Below are positions 1 through 7,917 of a DNA stretch of 34,154 nucleotides, piece by piece; within the stretch, counting starts at the first letter, position 1, and the number at the start of each line of letters is the position of its first letter. The notes below the pieces were generated by a model. It made no database searches. It worked only from the letters and a program-made list of their open reading frames with translations, and had not been told where the DNA came from. Origin of the DNA: Pelagibacteraceae bacterium AG-339-N18 (GTDB lineage Bacteria > Pseudomonadota > Alphaproteobacteria > Pelagibacterales > Pelagibacteraceae); assembly GCA_003282055.1 (NCBI GenBank), contig QCAD01000002.1:1-34154 (forward strand), given 5' to 3'. The translations under genes were made by a program, and so were the position numbers.

Positions 1-2
1 CC

Positions 3-422
3 ACAGCTATTTTGTTTAATATAGATGAATTAAAAAAAATTGGATCTATTGACCCAGATTTTTTTATTTATTATATGGACGATGATTTATGTAGGAGAAT
101 AAAGTTACATAAAAAATCTGTAATTCAAGTGTTTAATTCAAAAGCAATCCATAAACATGGAACATTAAAAGTCGCAGGAAATTTAAATAAAATTTTCGTA
201 AGAAATTTTCATTTTACTTTTGATGAATTATACTACTATTTTAAAAATAATACTCACTTGCAAAAAGTCAAAATTTTAAAAAAAAAATTACCTAAATATT
301 TTTTTAAAACATTTGTAAGTTTATTTCTATTTAGATTTGAAAAAAGTGTATATTATTTTTCTAAAATTTTGGCTTTTTTAAAATTTATCCAAAAGTCTAA
401 AAGTGCTAAAAATAACGAATAA
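3..422 (+). CDS. Family 2 glycosyltransferase, C-terminal part (5' end outside window)
   Basis: The reading frame is open from the first in-frame codon at the left edge, so the gene starts outside the window and only about 139 C-terminal residues are present. The visible part has the late GT-A signature of rhamnosyltransferase-like GT2 enzymes: a hydrophobic stretch, then FFIYYMDDDLCRRI, then an Ala-Ile-His-Lys-His-Gly stretch. In this family the acidic (E/D)D-x-DLC-R motif lies near the acceptor or catalytic base and is followed by a conserved His. The C-terminal tail (after about residue 75 of the visible part) is basic and aromatic and could lie against the membrane. The likely role is sugar transfer during surface polysaccharide synthesis; donor and acceptor cannot be told. 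A TTG at 12 is a possible codon start but is almost certainly internal. It ends 12 nt before the thiolase gene. Confidence 0.75.
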   Translation, partial: TAILFNIDELKKIGSIDPDFFIYYMDDDLCRRIKLHKKSVIQVFNSKAIHKHGTLKVAGNLNKIFVRNFHFTFDELYYYFKNNTHLQKVKILKKKLPKYFFKTFVSLFLFRFEKSVYYFSKILAFLKFIQKSKSAKNNE

Positions 423-434
423 TTTAAATTAAAA

Positions 435-1610
435 ATGAAAATTGATACCAAAGAGATAGTTATTTTGGGAGCTGTTAGAACACCGATAGGTACTTATAAA
501 GGATCGCTAAAAAATTTGGATGCTCACAAGCTAGGTTCAATAGCAATTAAAAATTTATTAAAAAGAACTCATACAAGTGAAAAAGAAATTGAGGATGTTA
601 TTATGGGTCAAGTGTTAACCGCTGGTAGTGGTCAAAACCCAGCAAGACAAGCTGCAATCAATGCTGGCATTCCAGTTAATACTCCTGCACACGTTATAAA
701 TCAAGTATGTGGCTCCGGTTTAAGAGCTGTTATTTCAGGTTATCAATCTTTGAAATTAGGAGAAGCAAATAAAATTATTGTTGGAGGTCAGGAGAATATG
801 TCTATAGCTCCTCATTTACTCTTGCACAGAAACACAAAGGAAATTGCGGAGGAAAAATTAATCGATACTATGATAAATGATGGATTGATAGATGCTTTTA
901 ATAATTATCATATGGGGGTAACAGCTGAAAATGTTGCTTCTAAATTTGATATATCTAGAGAAGAGCAAGATGAATTTGCCTTACACTCACAAAAAAAAAC
1001 TCAAAATGCAATAAACGATAATAAATTTTTTGAGGAATTAATTAAGATTAATCAGGATGGGTGTAATCTTGATGCAGATGAACACCCCCGAGCTAATTTG
1101 CAGCTTACTGATCTACAAAAATTGAAGACTGTTTTTAAGGAAAAAGGAACTGTTACACCTGGAAATTCTTCGGGTATAAATGATGGAGCATCTGCATTAT
1201 TGTTAACGACTGCAGAAGAAGCAAAAAAAAAATCTATTGAGCCTTTAGCTAAAATAGTGTCATGGGCATCTGTTGGAGTGGATCCTTCATTAATGGGTTT
1301 AGGACCAATAGGAGCTATTAGAAAAGCAATTAAAAAATCAAAATGGAAACTAAATGATATAGATCTATTTGAAATTAATGAAGCTTTTGCTGCTCAAAGT
1401 ATTGCAGTGATTCGTGAATTAAATATTGATAAAAAAAAAGTAAATGTAAATGGTGGAGCTATTGCTTTAGGACATCCTATAGGCGCTTCGGGAGCAAGAA
1501 TATTGGTTACACTTGTTCATGAAATGAAAAAACAAAAAAAGAACAAAGGTTGTGCCACACTTTGTATAGGTGGTGGCATGGGTATAGCTCTGTGTGTTGA
1601 GAGAATTTAG
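435..1610 (+). CDS. Acetyl-CoA C-acetyltransferase (thiolase)
   Basis: A complete 391-residue thiolase, the normal length for the biosynthetic acetyl-CoA acetyltransferase (AtoB/PhaA) group. It condenses or cleaves acetyl-CoA/acetoacetyl-CoA in the cytosol. The catalytic set is visible: the acylated Cys92 in NQVCGSGL, His347 in GGAIALGHPIGASGAR, and Cys377 in the C-terminal CIGGGMG loop. The N-terminal VRTPIG motif is also typical. No phaB, phaC or fatty-acid beta-oxidation partner lies next to it, so its pathway (acetoacetate or ketone-body use, or an anabolic role) cannot be read from context. It may be cotranscribed with the upstream glycosyltransferase (12 nt gap). The start ATG has no clear Shine-Dalgarno, as for most genes here. 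The exact symbol (phaA, atoB or thlA) cannot be fixed. Confidence 0.93.
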   Translation: MKIDTKEIVILGAVRTPIGTYKGSLKNLDAHKLGSIAIKNLLKRTHTSEKEIEDVIMGQVLTAGSGQNPARQAAINAGIPVNTPAHVINQVCGSGLRAVISGYQSLKLGEANKIIVGGQENMSIAPHLLLHRNTKEIAEEKLIDTMINDGLIDAFNNYHMGVTAENVASKFDISREEQDEFALHSQKKTQNAINDNKFFEELIKINQDGCNLDADEHPRANLQLTDLQKLKTVFKEKGTVTPGNSSGINDGASALLLTTAEEAKKKSIEPLAKIVSWASVGVDPSLMGLGPIGAIRKAIKKSKWKLNDIDLFEINEAFAAQSIAVIRELNIDKKKVNVNGGAIALGHPIGASGARILVTLVHEMKKQKKNKGCATLCIGGGMGIALCVERI

Positions 1611-1768
1611 AAGTTATTTTTTCGAAATTTCTCTTGTAATAAAATTTTTTGTATCCAAATCTTAGCGTCTATACATACATCTTTTTTTGGTTGAAAGAGA
1701 GTATTTAAGAACTTTTTAATCATTTTTAAAGGTTACTAATAAAGAGTGTCAAAAAATTGGGCAGAATG

Positions 1769-1777
1769 TGGTAAAAT
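1769..1777 (+). promoter_or_regulatory. Candidate extended -10 promoter for aceE-aceF
   Basis: The 212-nt gap 1611-1822 is one of the longest non-coding stretches here. It holds TG-G-TAAAAT at 1769-1777, an extended -10 match, with only a weak -35 candidate (TGTCAA, 1747-1752, 19-nt spacer). Transcription would begin near 1784 and leave a leader of about 40 nt. I see nothing else convincing in the gap, and no riboswitch fold that I recognise. The call rests on motif matching alone. Confidence 0.3.
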
Positions 1778-1822
1778 TAGCAATTAAGTAAATTTTTATA
1801 GTGTATAAGATCTTAATATTAA

Positions 1823-4800
1823 ATGAGTGAAAAATTATTAGTACCTGACTTAGGTGATTTTGAAAATGTTGAGGTCATTGAGTTACTAGTAAAAGAGGGC
1901 CAAGAAATTACAAAAAATGACCCTGTTGTTACTATTGAAAGTGATAAATCAAGTGTTGAAATACCCTCATCATTATCTGGTAAAATTGAGTCAATAAAAA
2001 TCAAGGTTGGAGACAAAGTTTCAAAAGGTGATTTACTTTTAAATATTTCAACCTCAAATGAACCGAGTTCACAATCTAAAATTATTCCAAAAGATACTGA
2101 AAATTTAATAAAAGAAGCTGAAAAATCACTAGAAAAAAAACATGAGCAAATCAACAAAATAGATAATGATGAGAAAAAGAAATCTGAAATTATCCAAGTT
2201 GTAAATGATGGTGATATTGATCCACTGGAAACAAATGATTGGTTGGAATCTCTTTCGGCAGTAATCGAAAAAGACGGCAATCAAAGAGCTCATTATTTAA
2301 TTAAAGAATTAATTAATAAAGCCTATATGCAGGGTGCGAATATTCCTTTTACCCAAAATACCCCCTATATAAACACAATACCGGCAAATGAAGAAAAAAA
2401 ATCCAATGGTGATCAAAATATTGAGAGAAGAATAAGATCGTTAATAAGATGGAACTCAGCAGCGATGGTTGTTCGTGCAAATAAAAAGTTTCCCGAACTC
2501 GGTGGACATATTGGTACATTTGCATCTGCAGCTACACTTTATGATGTAGGAATGAATCATTTTTGGCGGGCTAAAAATAATAAATTTGGTGGAGACTTAA
2601 TTTATTTTCAAGGTCATAGTGCACCGGGGATGTATGCTAGAGCATTTCTTGAGGGAAGGCTTAATGAAAAACAATTAGACAGTTTTAGACAAGAAGTTAA
2701 CCCAGGTGGTTTGTCATCGTACCCACATCCATGGTTGATGCCAAAATTTTGGCAATTCCCAACAGTTTCAATGGGATTAGGACCAATGTTAGCTATCTAT
2801 CAAGCAAGGTATATGAAGTATTTAATTAATAGAGGTCTTATTAAGGATGAGGGAAGGAAGGTATGGGCTTTTTTAGGAGATGGAGAAATGGATGAACCAG
2901 AGTCATTAGGAGCTATAGGTTTAGCCGCTAGAGAAAAATTAGATAATTTAATTTTTGTAATTAATTGTAATCTTCAAAGACTGGACGGACCTGTAAGAGG
3001 AAACGGAAAAATAATACAAGAGTTAGAGGGAATTTTTAGAGGAGCAGGATGGAATGTTATTAAGGTAATTTGGGGCTCTTATTGGGATCCATTATTAGCG
3101 AATGATAAAACTGGTCATTTAATTAAAGCTATGAACGAAACTGTTGATGGCGAGTATCAAGCAATGAAAGCAAGAGATGGCGCATATGTTAGAGAAAAGT
3201 TTTTTGGTAAATATCCAGAAACTAAAGACTTAGTTTCAAGTCTTTCGGATAAAGATATCTGGAGATTAAATAGAGGCGGTCACGATCCTCACAAGGTTTA
3301 TGCAGCTTATGATAAGGCTTCAAAAAAAATAGGAAGTCCAACAGTAGTGATTGCCAAGACTATTAAAGGTTATGGAATGGGAAAAAGTGGAGAAAGTGTT
3401 AATACAACACATCAAACTAAGAAATTAGATATTGATGATTTGATGTATTACAGAGATAGATTTGATGTACCTTTAACAGATAAACAAGTTCAAAATATTG
3501 AATATTATAAGCCAGAACAAAACTCACCAGAAATTAAATATTTAAAAGAAAGAAGGCTCCGACTAGGAGGTTTTATTCCGGAGAGAACCACTTATGCTAA
3601 TTCTATTAAAGCTCCACCAAAAGATATTTTCGACAACATGAAAGTGTCTACAGGTAAAAAGGAAATGTCAACAACTATGGCATTGGTGAGGATGCTTACC
3701 AACCTTTTAAGAGATAAAAATGTTGCCTCAAGGCTGGTACCGATTATTCCTGATGAGGCGAGAACATTTGGTATGGAAGGTTTTTTTCAAAAAATCGGAA
3801 TTTATGCGCATGAAGGACAAAAATATGAACCAGAGGACTCTGCACAATTGAGTTCTTATAGAGAAGAAAAAAGTGGACAGGTTTTAGAGGAAGGAATTAA
3901 TGAAGCTGGCGCCATGTCATCATGGATTGCAGCTGGGACTTCATACACAAATCATGATATTGAAATGATTCCTATTTACCTTTTTTATTCTATGTTTGGT
4001 TTTCAAAGAATAGGTGACTTTGCTTGGGCAGGAGCAGATAGTCAATCAAGAGGTTTTTTAATCGGTGCTACCGCTGGAAGAACAACATTGGCAGGAGAGG
4101 GTTTACAACACCAAGATGGACATAGTCATTTAATGGCATCAACTATTCCTAATTGTAAATCCTACGATCCAACATTCCATTATGAGTTAGCAACCATCTT
4201 TAGAGAAGGATTGAGAAGAATGCATGAGAAGAAAGAAAATATTTTTTACTATATCACGACAATGAATGAAAATTATCCTCATCCAGCTATGCCAACAGAA
4301 AAATCATGCGAAGAAGGTATTTTAAAAGGAATGTATAAAATAAAAGAATTTAACAAATATAAAAAAACTAAAATTCAATTCTTAGGATCAGGTACAATTT
4401 TAAGAGAAATGATAGCTGGTGCAGAAATTTTGCAGAAAGAATATCAAATTGATAGTGAGGTTTGGAGCGTTACAAGTTTTAATGAATTAAGAAGAGATGG
4501 TTTAGAGGTTGAAAGATTTAATTTATTAAACCCTGAAAAAGAACCAAAAAAGTCATATGTTGAAAGCTGTTTAGGAAAAACTGAAGGTCCTATTCTAGCT
4601 GCATCAGATTATATGAGAATGAACTCAGACCAAATTAGACCTTATATCAACAAGAGCTTTTATTCATTAGGAACAGATGGATTTGGGAGAAGTGATACAC
4701 GAAAAAATTTAAGAAAGTTTTTTGAAGTTGATAAAGAGCATATTGTCTCTTATGGACTAAGTGTTTTGGCAAAAGAGCAATTAATTGCCTCTAAATATGC

Positions 4801-4861
4801 TGAAGAGGCAATAAAGAAATATAACATTGATAAAAATAAACCAATACCAACAAAATTATAA
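1823..4861 (+). CDS. aceE: Pyruvate dehydrogenase E1 (homodimeric AceE type) with an N-terminal lipoyl domain
   Basis: The enzyme decarboxylates pyruvate with thiamine diphosphate and passes the acetyl group to a lipoyl arm of the pyruvate dehydrogenase complex. Residues about 1-76 form a biotinyl/lipoyl domain with Lys42 in SDKSSVEIP as the expected lipoylation site. Residues 77-128 are a charged Lys/Glu linker. From about 130 (DIDPLETNDW) to 1012 the sequence is a full AceE-type E1 of about 882 residues, close to the usual 887. Visible motifs are FQGHSAPG, the ThDP/Mg motif GDGEMDEPES (from 352) with NCNLQRLDGP, and the active-site loop NTTHQTKK. Ordinary AceE has no lipoyl domain, so this is a fusion. 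The chosen ATG begins exactly at the lipoyl fold. The stop codon shares one base with the aceF start, so the two are probably translationally coupled. Confidence 0.96.
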   Translation: MSEKLLVPDLGDFENVEVIELLVKEGQEITKNDPVVTIESDKSSVEIPSSLSGKIESIKIKVGDKVSKGDLLLNISTSNEPSSQSKIIPKDTENLIKEAEKSLEKKHEQINKIDNDEKKKSEIIQVVNDGDIDPLETNDWLESLSAVIEKDGNQRAHYLIKELINKAYMQGANIPFTQNTPYINTIPANEEKKSNGDQNIERRIRSLIRWNSAAMVVRANKKFPELGGHIGTFASAATLYDVGMNHFWRAKNNKFGGDLIYFQGHSAPGMYARAFLEGRLNEKQLDSFRQEVNPGGLSSYPHPWLMPKFWQFPTVSMGLGPMLAIYQARYMKYLINRGLIKDEGRKVWAFLGDGEMDEPESLGAIGLAAREKLDNLIFVINCNLQRLDGPVRGNGKIIQELEGIFRGAGWNVIKVIWGSYWDPLLANDKTGHLIKAMNETVDGEYQAMKARDGAYVREKFFGKYPETKDLVSSLSDKDIWRLNRGGHDPHKVYAAYDKASKKIGSPTVVIAKTIKGYGMGKSGESVNTTHQTKKLDIDDLMYYRDRFDVPLTDKQVQNIEYYKPEQNSPEIKYLKERRLRLGGFIPERTTYANSIKAPPKDIFDNMKVSTGKKEMSTTMALVRMLTNLLRDKNVASRLVPIIPDEARTFGMEGFFQKIGIYAHEGQKYEPEDSAQLSSYREEKSGQVLEEGINEAGAMSSWIAAGTSYTNHDIEMIPIYLFYSMFGFQRIGDFAWAGADSQSRGFLIGATAGRTTLAGEGLQHQDGHSHLMASTIPNCKSYDPTFHYELATIFREGLRRMHEKKENIFYYITTMNENYPHPAMPTEKSCEEGILKGMYKIKEFNKYKKTKIQFLGSGTILREMIAGAEILQKEYQIDSEVWSVTSFNELRRDGLEVERFNLLNPEKEPKKSYVESCLGKTEGPILAASDYMRMNSDQIRPYINKSFYSLGTDGFGRSDTRKNLRKFFEVDKEHIVSYGLSVLAKEQLIASKYAEEAIKKYNIDKNKPIPTKL
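1931..1969 (+). repeat. Lipoyl-site coding repeat, copy 1 (in aceE)
   Basis: This 39-nt stretch encodes the lipoylation site of the aceE N-terminal domain and matches 4972-5010 in aceF at 37 of 39 positions. Both differences are silent third-position changes. This nucleotide-level identity suggests recent duplication or gene conversion of the lipoyl-site segment between E1 and E2. Confidence 0.7.
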
Positions 4862-6117
4862 TGTCAAAGAAAGATATAAAAGTTCCAAATATTGGTGAAT
4901 TTAAAGATGTAGAAATTATTGAGGTTTTAATTAAAAAAGGCCAAAAAATTAAAAAGAATGATCCACTAATAACTATTGAAAGTGATAAATCAAGCGTTGA
5001 AATACCATCATCTGATGATGGGACTGTAATTTCTTTAAATGTTAAAATTGGAGACAAGGTATCGGAAGGTGATAAAATTATTGAAATTGAAAGTGAAAAA
5101 GAAATAGTTATTCGAGAATTACCAAAAAATCAAACACCAAAAGAGATAAAAAAAAAAGAAGTGATAAGAAATAATCAATCTGAAAATATAATAATTAGAG
5201 ATTTTTCGGCAAAAGCTTCTGCATCACCAAAAGTAAGAAAATTTGCAAGAGAACTCGGAATAGACATTAACAAAGTATCTGGTAGTGAAAGACAAGGCAG
5301 AGTTACTGAAAGTGATGTAAAGTTATTTATTGCAACTAAATATGATAAAAGTTTCAAAGATCAAAATACAACTGAAAAAAAAATTGAACAAGAATACTCT
5401 CATTCTGAGTTCGGAGAAGTAGATATTAAAGACATTCCTAGGGTAAAAAAATTATCATCTAAATATTTGATAAATTCTTGGACAAAAATTCCCCATGTAA
5501 CTAATCATGATGAAGCTGACATAACCGAATTAGAAGAATTTAGATCTTCTCTTACAGACATATATACTGGAGAAAGAAAAAAAATTACTCCACTGGCTTT
5601 CATCGTTAAAGCATTAACAGCATCATTAAAAAAATTTCCAAATTTTAATACCTCAATTGATGATATCGAAAATGGTAAAATGACTGTAAAAAAATACTAT
5701 CATGTTGGTATAGCAGTAGATACTCCGCATGGTTTGATGGTTCCGAAATTAAGAAATGCTGATAATAAAAATATTTCTTTTATAAGCACAGAATTAAAAA
5801 AAATAAGTCAACAGTGTAGAGATCTTAAAATTGACAAAAAAGAGTTATTCGGAGGCTCCATGACTATAACTAGCTTAGGAGGAATTGGTGGGTCTTTTTT
5901 TACCCCAATAATAAATTATCCCGAGGTTGCTATTTTAGGTGTTGGAAGAGCTGAAAAAAAACAGGTATTTATTGATGGAAAATTTGTAACGCGCACAATG
6001 CTACCACTGTCGTTATCTTATGATCACAGAATTATTGACGGTGCGGAAGCAGCTCGTTTTAATAATGATTTAAAAGAAAATCTTGGTAAAAATTTTGCAT
6101 ATAAGTTAGCTGTTTAA
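4861..6117 (+). CDS. aceF: Dihydrolipoamide acetyltransferase, pyruvate dehydrogenase E2
   Basis: This is the core acetyltransferase of the pyruvate dehydrogenase complex, which moves acetyl from lipoyl to CoA. At 418 residues it is a short E2 with one lipoyl domain (1-77, lipoyl Lys43 in SDKSSVEIP), a Lys/Glu-rich linker, a peripheral-subunit-binding domain (about 121-157, SPKVRKFARELGID...GRVTESDV) and a C-terminal catalytic domain. The catalytic signature is SYDHRIIDG, with His389 and Asp393. Ordinary E. coli AceF has three lipoyl domains; here E2 has one and E1 supplies another. The start overlaps the aceE stop by one base (TAATG). The next gene is a transporter, so no E3 (lpd) is encoded in this operon and the complex must use an E3 made elsewhere. 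Confidence 0.96.
   Translation: MSKKDIKVPNIGEFKDVEIIEVLIKKGQKIKKNDPLITIESDKSSVEIPSSDDGTVISLNVKIGDKVSEGDKIIEIESEKEIVIRELPKNQTPKEIKKKEVIRNNQSENIIIRDFSAKASASPKVRKFARELGIDINKVSGSERQGRVTESDVKLFIATKYDKSFKDQNTTEKKIEQEYSHSEFGEVDIKDIPRVKKLSSKYLINSWTKIPHVTNHDEADITELEEFRSSLTDIYTGERKKITPLAFIVKALTASLKKFPNFNTSIDDIENGKMTVKKYYHVGIAVDTPHGLMVPKLRNADNKNISFISTELKKISQQCRDLKIDKKELFGGSMTITSLGGIGGSFFTPIINYPEVAILGVGRAEKKQVFIDGKFVTRTMLPLSLSYDHRIIDGAEAARFNNDLKENLGKNFAYKLAV
4972..5010 (+). repeat. Lipoyl-site coding repeat, copy 2 (in aceF)
   Basis: This is the partner of the 1931-1969 segment and codes for the lipoylation site of E2. The two copies differ at only two silent positions over 39 nt, in an otherwise more diverged pair of domains. 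Confidence 0.7.
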
Positions 6118-6125
6118 TTAAAATT

Positions 6126-7046
6126 ATGTCTAAAAGCGTTTCATTGTTAAGTGCTTTGTTGTGCACATTTATTTGGGGTACTACATTTATTGCTCAAGAC
6201 ACTGGTATGGACGATATAGGGCCATTTACATTTAACGCGGTTAGATTTTTTGTGGGTTTTATAGTAATTCTTCCTTTGGCTATACTATTTGAAACGAAAA
6301 AGTTTAAATTAAAGTTTAAGATTGGTTATAAATCTTTCATTATTCTATCTTTTTTAATTGGATTATCACTTTTCTTAGGCTCGGCGCTGCAGCAGGTAGC
6401 TCTAATTTATACAGATGTTGCTAATGCTGCCTTTTTTACAATTTTTTATGTTCCTCTGGTGCCAATTATAATTTTTATTTTTAAAAGGGACTCCTTACAT
6501 TGGAGTGTTTGGCCTTCAGTGGTTTTATGTTTAATTGGTGGATATCTTTTAACAAATTTTTATGACGCCACAGTTAGACTTGGAGATACATTAGTTATTT
6601 TAGGTGCATTATTTTGGAGTACCCACATTATTTTTATTGGAATAATTATTAAAATGTACAACTTACCTTTAACAATAGGAGCTGTTCAAACATTATTGGT
6701 GGCTTTATTTTCTATTATCGTTGGTTTGATTTATGAAGAATTTGTGATTGAAAATATTCTTAATGAAATAGACTCAATCCTTTACGCTGGAATTTTATCA
6801 GGAGGTCTTGCATTTGTTTTACAAATTTATGCTCAAAAGAATATTACCCCAGCACCAGCAGCTATAATTTTTTCTTTAGAAGGTGTTTTTGCGACCATCG
6901 CTGCTTGGTTTTTATTAAGTCAAATATTAGATTTTAATAACATATTGGGATGTTTTTTTATATTATGTGGTGTTTTGATCTCCCAATTATTACCTTTGAT
7001 GAGAAAATTCTATAAATTACAAATACAGTTAAAGAAAAATTACTAA
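6126..7046 (+). CDS. EamA/DMT-family membrane transporter
   Basis: A 306-residue integral membrane protein with about ten hydrophobic helices arranged as two EamA repeats. The first begins SALLCTFIWGTTFIAQD, with the WG-x-x-F signature of the drug/metabolite transporter superfamily; the second holds GALFWSTHIIFIG and the late LEGVFATIAAWFLL helix. Members export or import amino acids, nucleosides or other small metabolites, and the substrate cannot be predicted from sequence. It starts 8 nt after aceF and may be cotranscribed with the pyruvate dehydrogenase genes. Its last about 29 codons overlap, on the opposite strand, the end of uppP. The C-terminal tail after the last helix is short and basic. 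Confidence 0.88.
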   Translation: MSKSVSLLSALLCTFIWGTTFIAQDTGMDDIGPFTFNAVRFFVGFIVILPLAILFETKKFKLKFKIGYKSFIILSFLIGLSLFLGSALQQVALIYTDVANAAFFTIFYVPLVPIIIFIFKRDSLHWSVWPSVVLCLIGGYLLTNFYDATVRLGDTLVILGALFWSTHIIFIGIIIKMYNLPLTIGAVQTLLVALFSIIVGLIYEEFVIENILNEIDSILYAGILSGGLAFVLQIYAQKNITPAPAAIIFSLEGVFATIAAWFLLSQILDFNNILGCFFILCGVLISQLLPLMRKFYKLQIQLKKNY

Positions 7047-7734
7047 CATATTTTATAAAATATTTGACCGTAACAAACGAAAAAATAAATGATAAGGTAA
7101 TTGCAATTAATAATAAATAATTTAATTCGATAGATTGTTGGATAGCATCCTTCAGTCCCAAAAAACTTGCACCAGCCAAAGCAGGTATAGACAATAAAAA
7201 AGCGATTTTACTTGAGTCAACCCTATTAAATTTTAAAAATCGTGCTGCTGTTAAAGTTACTCCTGCTCTACTTACACCAGGTACGAGTGCTAAAATCTGA
7301 AATAATCCTATAAATAATATTGTCTTTATATTTAAACTTGTTGATATGTTTTGACTAGTATCTCTCTTATCTGAAAAAAATAAAACCAAAGCAAAAATCA
7401 ACGTTGTCCATGCAATAATTTCTGTATTTCTTAAAAGATTAATTATGTCAGTTGAATAAAATATATATCCAAAAATTATTAAAGGTATTGAACCAACTAA
7501 GATCAAAACCAATAGTTTTTGATTATCTTTTAAATTTAATAAATCTTGTTTAAAGTAATAAATTATTGCAAACAAGGAGCCTAAATGCAGACCAATATCA
7601 ATAAACAAGGAACTTGAGCTAAAATTGTAAAAATTTGATATCAAGATTAGGTGGGCTGAAGAGCTAATTGGTAAAAATTCTGAAATTCCTTGAACAGCCG
7701 AAAGAATTAAGATTTCTATAAAATCTTGAATCAT
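6958..7734 (-). CDS. uppP: Undecaprenyl-diphosphate phosphatase UppP/BacA
   Basis: A 258-residue inner-membrane phosphatase that converts undecaprenyl diphosphate to the monophosphate, recycling the lipid carrier for peptidoglycan and surface glycans. The two family signatures are present: the N-terminal SEFLPISSSAHLIL (Glu19, Ser24-26, His28) and PGVSRAG (152-158, with Arg156). About eight membrane helices are evident, and the length is close to the usual 265-273. The conserved FVIYRI near the C-terminus is followed by a short polar tail. The 3' end overlaps the transporter gene by 89 nt (6958-7046), and the overlap includes this conserved end. Its promoter should lie in the 183-nt gap shared with gltD. 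The surface-sugar transferases elsewhere in the window would depend on this carrier. Confidence 0.94.
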   Translation of the reverse strand: MIQDFIEILILSAVQGISEFLPISSSAHLILISNFYNFSSSSLFIDIGLHLGSLFAIIYYFKQDLLNLKDNQKLLVLILVGSIPLIIFGYIFYSTDIINLLRNTEIIAWTTLIFALVLFFSDKRDTSQNISTSLNIKTILFIGLFQILALVPGVSRAGVTLTAARFLKFNRVDSSKIAFLLSIPALAGASFLGLKDAIQQSIELNYLLLIAITLSFIFSFVTVKYFIKYVSNFSLTVFVIYRIFSSKVIIGRSKHHII

Positions 7735-7840
7735 ACTGTTGTCGTAACTTAAAAAATACCCATTTTAAACAATTCGATTTAGTCATAATAGGTATGTGAA
7801 GAATAAATTTTTTATATTTAAAGCCAAATAAGGATAATTA

Positions 7841-7861
7841 TAGGTCATAAATATTGACCTA
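7841..7861. promoter_or_regulatory. Perfect 7+7 dyad upstream of gltDB, candidate operator
   Basis: TAGGTCA at 7841-7847 and TGACCTA at 7855-7861 form a perfect inverted repeat around a 7-nt AT spacer. It lies 57 nt before the gltD start and within the divergent uppP/gltD region. The right arm contains TTGACC (7854-7859), which could act as a -35 element with TAATAA at 7876-7881 (16-nt spacer). The shape suits a dimeric regulator, but I cannot name the factor. A spacer of only 7 nt with no T-tract argues against a terminator. Confidence 0.5.
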
Positions 7862-7889
7862 AATAATACTTTTATTAATAAAAACAATG

Positions 7890-7895
7890 TATAAT
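7890..7895 (+). promoter_or_regulatory. Candidate -10 element for gltD
   Basis: A consensus TATAAT lies at 7890-7895, 22 nt before the gltD ATG, directly preceded by TG. The -35 region at the expected spacing (7867-7872) is poor. Transcription would start near 7902. A second possible promoter uses TTGACC inside the dyad at 7854-7859. The rest of the gap 7735-7917 shows no gene. Confidence 0.35.
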
Positions 7896-7917
7896 TTGCA
7901 TAAAATTTAAAAATTAT

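Noticed and set aside
1596..1660. Possible terminator after the thiolase gene
   Set aside because: The stem GAGAATTT/AAATTTCTC needs a bulge, overlaps the stop codon and is followed by a T-run only after a gap, so it is weak in such AT-rich DNA.
1611..1822. Riboswitch or small RNA in the 212-nt gap before aceE
   Set aside because: No recognisable conserved core or strong paired structure; only an extended -10 candidate was kept.
1819..2280. 153-residue minus-strand open frame
   Set aside because: It lies antisense to the aceE lipoyl and linker region; its Ser/Phe/Ile-rich sequence is the complement of AAA/GAA-rich codons.
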